Source: Microcaldota archaeon
GTDB lineage: Archaea > Micrarchaeota > Micrarchaeia > Micrarchaeales > CABMGC01
Reading direction: 5' to 3'
Length of the DNA stretch: 12,087 nt
Assembly (NCBI GenBank): GCA_021792235.1
Contig: JAJYVC010000039.1
Span: forward strand, 1-12,087
Positions 6,898-12,087 of the stretch are shown here, in pieces. Position numbers and translations under genes: made by a program. The stretch's first letter is position 1. Each line of letters starts with the position of its first letter. The notes under the pieces are model-generated. The model had not been told where the DNA came from. It did no database searches and worked only from the letters and a program-made list of their open reading frames with translations.

Positions 6898-7325
6898 TGG
6901 TCTTGATGGAAAACAACGAGCCTTATGATATTCGCGGATATCAGTCAAGGATATTCAAGCTTTTCTGCTTCGACAAGGAGGGCCTGCTCCACATGGCCTT
7001 CTACAGGATCTCAATATTCGTTGCATTCCTTCTGGCAGCAAGCATGTTTGCCGGAATGCTTTACTTTGGCACACCTTTCATCAGCTATACGAAAGCACTG
7101 GTGCTGCTTATGTGGATACTTGTGACACCGCAGTTTTTTGAAACGGCAAAGGCTGCGGCAATCATTGCGAGCAGAGGCATAGTATTCGGCAAACTTAACA
7201 GGTCGTTCACAAAATACGGAGTCCGCAAGAAGGCATCGTATCCTGTGCTTCGGGTGATGCCTTACGTAGTCATGGCAGTATGGTTCATTGGATTCATAGT
7301 GATGCTTGAGTTGTGGTTCGCATGA
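6897..7325 (+). CDS. Predicted succinate dehydrogenase membrane anchor, three helices
   Basis: Not recognisable by a clear family motif; called SDH anchor from position between sdhA and sdhB and from topology. 142 residues: a polar, partly amphipathic cytoplasmic N-terminus (about 1-36), helix 1 around SIFVAFLLAASMFAGMLYF, helix 2 around ALVLLMWILVTPQFF, a basic cytoplasmic loop with KLNRSFTKYGVRKK, and helix 3 around VMPYVVMAVWFIGFIVML. Loop charges predict N-terminus inside and C-terminus outside. There is one His in the whole protein, before helix 1, so the paired membrane His ligands for heme b seen in many anchors are not evident. Start GTG 6897 overlaps the sdhA TAG by one base and has a good Shine-Dalgarno; ATG 6906 is the alternative. 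It ends in an ATGA overlap with the next gene. Confidence 0.75.
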   Translation: MVLMENNEPYDIRGYQSRIFKLFCFDKEGLLHMAFYRISIFVAFLLAASMFAGMLYFGTPFISYTKALVLLMWILVTPQFFETAKAAAIIASRGIVFGKLNRSFTKYGVRKKASYPVLRVMPYVVMAVWFIGFIVMLELWFA

Positions 7326-8311
7326 GGGCTTCAAGATTGACTGTATTCATGTATGCGGGGATAATCGGAGTGCCAGTCTTGTTCATATTGATGGTAGCTG
7401 GGCTTCTCCTTAATAATGCATACGCATTGGATGTAATTTCCATGCTGCTCCTACTGGCTTTGGTCCTGTTCGGAGTCTCAGGGATCTTTGAAGTTTACGC
7501 GCACAGGAGATATCCGAGAAGCGGAAACAAGGCAGGTAATGGAGAATTCATTGAGAACAAGGTTCAACCTAAGTCAAGGCAGGGAAAGGAAATAAGCGTT
7601 GTCCTGAAGAGGTTCAACAGCACCACAAAGGAGTTCGATAGGGTAACATACAAAGCAAGAGTAGACGACAGGACGACGGTTCTTGGCGCGCTGCTGGACA
7701 TAAAGGATTATCAGGACAACACTGTGTCAGTCAGATGCAATTGCAGGATGGGCATATGTGGGTCCTGCGGGATGGTTGTGAACGGCAAGCCCATGCTAGC
7801 GTGCGAAACAAGCATCCTAAGCGCAGTTAAAAATGATTCTGTGGAAGTAGCACCGATGACAGGCCATCCGCTGCTGAAGGACATGGTCACTGATTTCGCC
7901 GACTTCTTCGAGAGACACAGGTCAGTTGAGCCGACCCTTTACAGAAAGGATGCCAGAGAGAAATATGCCCCGACGGAGGAATATAAGCAGAGCCAGGAGG
8001 AGCTTGACAAGTTCCTTCCATACTCGTACTGCATAATGTGCGGCCTATGCCTTGATGCGTGCCCCGTAGTGAATTCAAATCCAAACTTCATAGGACCGCA
8101 GGCGCTGTCCCAAGTGTACCGGTATCATGCTGACTCAAGAGATCAGAGGGGGAAGAAGCGACTGTTCGATGTAGATACGATTGATGGTGCTTGGGGCTGC
8201 GAATTCTCAGGATCCTGCTCAAAAGCATGCCCTAAGGGGGTCGACCCTGCAGCTGCAATACAGATGCTCAAGGGCGACATCATGAAGTTGCTGCCTGAGA
8301 ATGGTGAATGA
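7322..8311 (+). CDS. sdhB: SDH/FRD iron-sulfur subunit with N-terminal two-helix membrane anchor (fusion)
   Basis: Electron-transfer subunit of complex II. Residues about 88-329 are a full SdhB: 2Fe-2S domain with Cys141, 146, 149 and 161 in CRMGICGSCGM and MLAC, then CIMCGLCLDACP giving 4Fe-4S ligands Cys237/240/243, and WGCEFSGSCSKACPKGVDP completing the set. By comparison with E. coli, Cys247, 293 and 299 should bind the 3Fe-4S cluster and Cys303 the 4Fe-4S. In front sit two hydrophobic helices (about 7-30 and 37-58) bounded by MRASR and HRRYPR, so both ends face the cytoplasm where the clusters must be. Typical SdhB proteins are about 230-250 residues with no such leader; here 329. Start ATG 7322 overlaps the anchor stop as ATGA. 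Together with the preceding three-helix protein this gives five helices. Confidence 0.95.
   Translation: MRASRLTVFMYAGIIGVPVLFILMVAGLLLNNAYALDVISMLLLLALVLFGVSGIFEVYAHRRYPRSGNKAGNGEFIENKVQPKSRQGKEISVVLKRFNSTTKEFDRVTYKARVDDRTTVLGALLDIKDYQDNTVSVRCNCRMGICGSCGMVVNGKPMLACETSILSAVKNDSVEVAPMTGHPLLKDMVTDFADFFERHRSVEPTLYRKDAREKYAPTEEYKQSQEELDKFLPYSYCIMCGLCLDACPVVNSNPNFIGPQALSQVYRYHADSRDQRGKKRLFDVDTIDGAWGCEFSGSCSKACPKGVDPAAAIQMLKGDIMKLLPENGE
8303..8307 (+). promoter_or_regulatory. Shine-Dalgarno sequence for the aspartase/fumarase gene
   Basis: GGTGA, the archaeal ribosome-binding core, lies five bases before ATG 8313 and inside the last codons of sdhB. This favours 8313 over the in-frame ATG 8301, and the resulting N-terminus (MVGYRIESD) matches the usual beginning of the family. 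Confidence 0.6.
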
Positions 8312-8312
8312 G

Positions 8313-9704
8313 ATGGTAGGATACCGCATCGAATCTGATGTGCTAGGAAAGGTCAAGGTGCCTAAGGAAGCATATTATGGGCCGGAAACGCAGAGGACTA
8401 TCAATAACTTCAATATCTCTGGAACCAGAGTTCCGATTGAGATATTCCATACTTACGCGATGCTTAAGAAGGCAGCAGCAATGGCCAATTGGAAAGATGG
8501 AAAACTGGATAATAAGAGGGCGACTGCAATAGCGAGAGCCTGCGATGAAGTCCTCTCACACAAGCTTGATGAAGAATTCCAGATAGATGTATTCCAGGCA
8601 GGGGCAGGGACCTGTACGAACATGAACGTTAATGAGGTTGTGGCAAACAAGGCCATAGAACTGCTTGGAGGGAAAAAGGGAGAATACAGTATAGTGCACC
8701 CGAATGACCATGTGAACATGTCGCAGTCTACCAATGACACCATGCCATCGGTGGCACGCATAGCCATATATCTTGCAATAAGGGACTGCCTATTGCCCTC
8801 GCTGAAGAAACTGGAGAAGTCACTAGAAAGAAAGTCTGTAGAGTTCAGAAACATAGTTAAAGTGGGAAGAACACACATGCAGGATGCTGTACCAGTCACG
8901 CTGGAGCAGGAGTTCTCCGGATATCGATGGGCAGTATCAAATTCCATGAGGATGCTGTCTGATGCGCAAAAACGGCTTTTGTCACTCCCGTTAGGAGGCA
9001 CGGCAGTAGGCAACGGCATAAACGCGGACAGGAGATACGAGAGGTTTGCAATAGAGGAATTAAACAGAATGACTGGAGAGAGGTTCAGGGTCAGTGGGAA
9101 CAAGTTTGTAGTCATGCAACAGAGGCTAGAGGAGCTTGGAGTGTCAGATGCACTTAAGGAAGTGGCTACTGCAATAAATAAGATAGCGAATGATATCAGG
9201 CTGCTTTCATCTGGGCCGCGTAGCGCCATAGGGGAGATCGCCCTGCCAGAGGTAATGCCTGGATCATCCATAATGCCAGGCAAGATAAATCCGAGCATGG
9301 CAGAGATGATTAATATGGTATGCCAAAAGGTGATAGGCAGCTGCACGACTGTCACCGAAGCTGCAAATGGAGGCCAGCTTGAGATCAATGTATACACGCC
9401 AATCATAGTCTACGAGATACTGTACTCGATAAGGATACTATCGAACGGCTCTTCGACATTTGCAGATCGCTGCATAAGCGGTATAACGGCGAACAGGAGC
9501 AAGATATCAAAGGAGCTTGACATGGACCTTTCGCTTGCCACAGCGCTTAACCAGTACATTGGATACTCGAAAGCGTCATACATAGCGCGTAGAGCGTTAA
9601 GGGAGAACAAGAGCGTAAAGCAAGTATGCATTGAGCTTGGCGTGCTGGACCGCAAGGCTCTTGACAGGATACTTGATCCGGACAGGGAGGCAAGGAGGAC
9701 TTGA
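8313..9704 (+). CDS. aspA: Aspartase / class II fumarase family enzyme, motifs favour aspartate ammonia-lyase
   Basis: Cytoplasmic tetrameric lyase of the fumarase/aspartase superfamily, 463 residues. It forms fumarate from aspartate (aspartase) or interconverts fumarate and malate (fumarase). Superfamily marks are clear: RIESDVLG at the N-terminus, GRTHMQDAVP with Thr187-His188, and the catalytic loop GSSIMPGKIN at 317-326. Several positions look like aspartase: FQAGAGT and TNMNVNEV (94-109), HPNDHVNMSQSTND (129-142) where fumarases usually have DDVNKSQSSND, DAVP rather than DATP, RLLSSGPR, and VIGSCTTVTEAANGGQLEIN (with TP following), close to the aspartase 'EAGQLxLNVMEP' type. The loop itself (MPGK) occurs in both, and the PLGGTAVG segment is fumarase-like. 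Last gene of the sdh operon, one base after sdhB, a position that would equally suit fumarase. Family certain; substrate about two to one for aspartase. Confidence 0.8.
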   Translation: MVGYRIESDVLGKVKVPKEAYYGPETQRTINNFNISGTRVPIEIFHTYAMLKKAAAMANWKDGKLDNKRATAIARACDEVLSHKLDEEFQIDVFQAGAGTCTNMNVNEVVANKAIELLGGKKGEYSIVHPNDHVNMSQSTNDTMPSVARIAIYLAIRDCLLPSLKKLEKSLERKSVEFRNIVKVGRTHMQDAVPVTLEQEFSGYRWAVSNSMRMLSDAQKRLLSLPLGGTAVGNGINADRRYERFAIEELNRMTGERFRVSGNKFVVMQQRLEELGVSDALKEVATAINKIANDIRLLSSGPRSAIGEIALPEVMPGSSIMPGKINPSMAEMINMVCQKVIGSCTTVTEAANGGQLEINVYTPIIVYEILYSIRILSNGSSTFADRCISGITANRSKISKELDMDLSLATALNQYIGYSKASYIARRALRENKSVKQVCIELGVLDRKALDRILDPDREARRT

Positions 9705-9717
9705 GGATCCTGCAGAC

Positions 9718-10998
9718 CTAGTGCACCATTTCCATGCGGCTCTGCGGCTTTCTATGAAGCGACTTGACAAGCATTGCCTTTGATTCAGCAGATTCTATTG
9801 CGGTTTCCATCATGTTTATTATCTGCCCAAGTGGACCATTTGCTGCAGGGTCGACCCCATAAGTGTGCTCAAGCAGCCTTATGCGTTTCACGTCATCGTC
9901 TGTAGGCAGGATGCCTGATAGCAGCAGCGTCTCGAAGTTGGCTACGGTAAGCGACTCTGCGGACTTGACGAAGGCAGATTTCCCTGACCTTTCCCTGGCA
10001 GTCGTGTCTGCCCCCATGTCTATGAGCAGCTTAAGCATCTCTGGATCCTTGCTCTCTGACGCTGCTAGAAGCGCGGTGCGACCTGCGATATCCCTCTCTT
10101 CAATATCAAGGCCTGCTTCTATCAGCCTTTTCAGCGCAGAGGCCATTGAATTATTCACGCACCCTATACCTATCGTTGTGTCTGAATACGTCCCTGGACT
10201 CACGCTTGCACCGAGATCTATAAGGAGGCTGGCTGCCGCAGTCCGTCCCTCAATTACTGCGTGGTGCAGAGGTCCTAGACCATTGACGTCTTTGCACAGC
10301 ATATCTGCGCCGTTGGAGAGAAGCAGATTTATCATGCGCACATTGCCTTCCGAAGCGGCCAGAATTATCGGCGTCTCCTTAAACGAATCAGATGCGTTTA
10401 CATCTGCGCCGCTCTTTATGAGCAGCTCTGCAATCTCAATCCGGTTGTTCATCACTGCATACATCAGAGGCGTGATCTTTCTGCTCGTAGCTGCATTAAC
10501 ATGTGCGCCAAATTTAATCATCTTATTTACTATATTGTAATTGCCTCCAATTATAGCATAGTTCAGAGGGTTTGAGCCAATTGTATCATGCGCATTTATA
10601 TCCGCACCTGAAGCAATAAGCAATTCAGCAAATTCCATGTTTCCCATCTCCGAAGCAACCATGAGAGGAGTCTTTCCCTCCTTGCACCTGGCATCCACAT
10701 GCGCTCCGCTCTCCAGAAAAAGTTCTGCAATTGACCTATATCCAAAAAGCACTGCATAATGCAGCGCAACTGGCTGCACTGGAACTGAGATTATGGCTTC
10801 TGCACTGAACCTGTAACCAAACTCAGATCCACTTGTATCGCTGATGTTAAGAACTGCAGGCCTTAGGAGATTGGATGATTCCCTGAGCCTGCCAACCAAA
10901 TCATCCTCGTTCTTGCATTTCATCATTATCTCGAATAGATCTGCAGCATCGTTCATGGTCGGCGCAGCCAGATCCTCCGCTCCAGATTCACCATACAT
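9718..10998 (-). CDS. Ankyrin-repeat protein
   Basis: 426-residue protein made mostly of ankyrin repeats, a protein-interaction scaffold; partner unknown. After an N-terminal acidic helical region (1-74) come eight repeats in strict 33-residue register, beginning near residues 76, 109, 142, 175, 208, 241, 274 and 307, with a worn ninth at 340-372. Clear copies include KTPLMVASEMGNMEFAELLI then SGADIN, and ITPLMYAVMNNRIEIAELLI then SGADVN. Repeats 3, 6 and 7 are less regular. The C-terminal 55 residues are helical and end in a basic tail. No signal peptide or membrane segment, so probably cytoplasmic. Start is ATG 10998 after a TATA-like element; an ATG at residue 15 is possible. It lies 55 bases downstream of ftsY on the same strand and converges on the lyase gene with 13 bases between. 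Confidence 0.93.
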   Translation of the reverse strand: MYGESGAEDLAAPTMNDAADLFEIMMKCKNEDDLVGRLRESSNLLRPAVLNISDTSGSEFGYRFSAEAIISVPVQPVALHYAVLFGYRSIAELFLESGAHVDARCKEGKTPLMVASEMGNMEFAELLIASGADINAHDTIGSNPLNYAIIGGNYNIVNKMIKFGAHVNAATSRKITPLMYAVMNNRIEIAELLIKSGADVNASDSFKETPIILAASEGNVRMINLLLSNGADMLCKDVNGLGPLHHAVIEGRTAAASLLIDLGASVSPGTYSDTTIGIGCVNNSMASALKRLIEAGLDIEERDIAGRTALLAASESKDPEMLKLLIDMGADTTARERSGKSAFVKSAESLTVANFETLLLSGILPTDDDVKRIRLLEHTYGVDPAANGPLGQIINMMETAIESAESKAMLVKSLHRKPQSRMEMVH

Positions 10999-11026
10999 AA
11001 ATTCATAGTTAGGTGCCTTTGGTATG

Positions 11027-11034
11027 TTATAAAT
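11027..11034 (-). promoter_or_regulatory. TATA-like promoter of the ankyrin gene
   Basis: On the minus strand this reads ATTTATAA, centred about 32 bases before the ATG at 10998. The expected start site about 25 bases downstream would leave a leader of under ten bases, consistent with no Shine-Dalgarno sequence before the gene. It suggests the ankyrin gene can be transcribed apart from ftsY. Confidence 0.55.
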
Positions 11035-11053
11035 CTTTTGTGCAGGATTCGCA

Positions 11054-12087
11054 TCAGTTGTTTGGCAGTATGTTGTCGACTATGAACTTCGGGTCGTATG
11101 GCATTATGTCAGAATAGCCCTCGCCTGTGCCGAAGTATAGCACAGGTATGGTTGTGTCTCCGAGTATGGACAAGGTATTACCGCCCTTGGCGTCTACGTC
11201 AAGTTTTGTTAGGATTATGCCATCGAGTCCTATAGCATCGTTTATCGCCTTGACTTGCGCGAGCAGCGCGTTGCCGGATATGCTCTCTCCTATGAATATC
11301 TTCAGATCGGGTCTAGTCACCCTAGTCATCTTCTTCAGCTCCTCTATCAGGCTCTTGTTGGTCTCCTGCCTGCCTGCGCTATCTATTAGCACGGCCATTA
11401 TTCCGTGCGCCTTTGCATGCGCTATAGCATCAAAAGCCACGCTGGCAGGATCTGCACCGTAAGTGCCTTTTATCACACTTATGCCCAGCCTGCTTGCATG
11501 GTACGCTGTCTGCTCTATTGCTGCTGCCCTGAAAGTATCGCTTGCGGAAAGCACGCACGTTATACTGTTCTCAAGCATCATATTGGCGATCTTGGCCATC
11601 GTGGTTGTCTTTCCTGCACCGTTCGGTCCAACAAAAAGTATCTTGTATGGAAGCGCGTTCTCTGACCTCTTTTTGTTTATCCTCTCTACTATATCTATGC
11701 CTGAGCTACCTGCAAGCACGCCGAATATCGATTCCCTTATACCCTGCCTTATGTCGCCTTCTATGTTCCTTGAGTTCACCTCCTTTCCCACAAGCACATG
11801 TCGTATGTTGTTCGCGACCTTTTCGGCCACATCATAGTTGACATCTGACTGGAGTAGCCCCATCTGCAGATTCTCTATGAATGGATTAACGTCGCTCTCA
11901 CTTATGCGCACGTGGCCCAGGAATAAGCCCTTTATCTTTGTGACAGCAGATACACTTGGCGCTTTTGCCTGAACGGTGTCTGCAGCCTTCTGAGAAGGTT
12001 TTTCATCCCTGCGTTCCTCCTTTGGTCTTGTCACTTTGGCCTCTTTCTGTGGCTCTTCAGATACGGAATCCCTCGCCTGCTCTTTTT
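11054..12087 (-). CDS. ftsY: Signal recognition particle receptor FtsY (5' end off window)
   Basis: SRP receptor GTPase that docks ribosome-SRP complexes at the membrane. The frame is open to the window edge, so the true start is missing; a GTG at 12034 is in frame but the same charged sequence (KEQARDSVSEEPQKE) runs on before it, so it is probably not the start. Order of parts: a charged, Lys/Glu-rich N-terminal region typical of FtsY membrane-contact domains, an N-domain helical bundle, then the G domain. GTPase motifs are GPNGAGKTTT (11629-11600), the DTFRAAAIEQ insertion-box stretch, DSAGR in place of the usual DTAGR, TKLD, and GTGEGYSD near the end. It is FtsY rather than SRP54/Ffh because the Met-rich M domain is absent and the protein stops about 20 residues after GTGEG. 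The downstream neighbour is the ankyrin gene. Confidence 0.95.
   Translation of the reverse strand, partial: KEQARDSVSEEPQKEAKVTRPKEERRDEKPSQKAADTVQAKAPSVSAVTKIKGLFLGHVRISESDVNPFIENLQMGLLQSDVNYDVAEKVANNIRHVLVGKEVNSRNIEGDIRQGIRESIFGVLAGSSGIDIVERINKKRSENALPYKILFVGPNGAGKTTTMAKIANMMLENSITCVLSASDTFRAAAIEQTAYHASRLGISVIKGTYGADPASVAFDAIAHAKAHGIMAVLIDSAGRQETNKSLIEELKKMTRVTRPDLKIFIGESISGNALLAQVKAINDAIGLDGIILTKLDVDAKGGNTLSILGDTTIPVLYFGTGEGYSDIMPYDPKFIVDNILPNN

Noticed and set aside
8453..9406. Long open frame of 317 codons on the minus strand
   Set aside because: It lies wholly opposite the aspartase/fumarase gene, whose motifs are unmistakable. Its translation is Ser/Leu/Pro-rich with no family character, as expected from the complement of a biased coding sequence.
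9705..9716. Adjacent GGATCC and CTGCAG, resembling a cloning-site remnant
   Set aside because: No vector-like sequence surrounds it and both flanking genes end normally; two six-base sites side by side can arise by chance.
9863..10540. Open frame of 225 codons on the plus strand
   Set aside because: Opposite the ankyrin repeats; its Ser/Ala/Ile-rich repetitive translation mirrors the periodic repeat codons.

Overview
The window reads as archaeal chromosome with ordinary housekeeping and central-metabolism genes, packed tightly with very short gaps. The archaeal assignment rests on ribosomal protein S8e, a KEOPS Cgi121-type subunit, an archaeal-type UMP kinase, the GTPase FtsY, TATA-like elements close to start codons, and strong use of ATA for Ile and AGG/AGA for Arg. 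Compact layout, short genes and broken or rearranged pathway genes would fit a small-genome acidophile of the Micrarchaeota (ARMAN) type or a Thermoplasmatota relative. That placement is inference. I see no mobile element, CRISPR array, tRNA or rRNA, and no gene-free stretch above 300 bases.

Layout. (a) 2-1500, plus strand: a PhoU-like DUF47 protein (its start lies off the window) followed by a PiT-type phosphate transporter, joined by a one-base stop/start overlap. (b) 1484-1927, minus strand: a Cgi121-like KEOPS subunit, convergent with and slightly overlapping the transporter. (c) 2016-4392, plus strand: probable operon of ribosomal protein S8e, an unrecognised 124-residue protein, ornithine carbamoyltransferase and UMP kinase. 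Cgi121 and S8e diverge around one palindromic TATA-like element. (d) 4428-5084, minus strand: the C-terminal half of an argininosuccinate lyase, apparently a remnant. (e) 5158-9704, plus strand: succinate dehydrogenase/fumarate reductase operon with flavoprotein A, a three-helix anchor, and an iron-sulfur B subunit carrying two extra N-terminal membrane helices. It ends in an aspartase/class II fumarase family enzyme. (f) 9718-12087, minus strand: FtsY (start off the window), then an ankyrin-repeat protein with its own likely promoter.

How the genes fit together. The sdh block plus the lyase forms a fumarate/succinate module. The lyase would supply fumarate from aspartate (if aspartase) or convert it to malate (if fumarase), and its active-site motifs lean towards aspartase. 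Ornithine carbamoyltransferase and the lyase remnant belong to arginine metabolism, but with the local lyase lacking its N-terminal half an arginine biosynthetic route cannot be inferred from this window.

Nothing here is an obvious new defence or mobile system. The points most worth a second look are the membrane-anchor/SdhB fusion with a 3+2 helix split, the half-length argininosuccinate lyase, the aspartase-like lyase in an SDH operon, the ankyrin gene beside FtsY, and the unrecognised small protein between S8e and argF.
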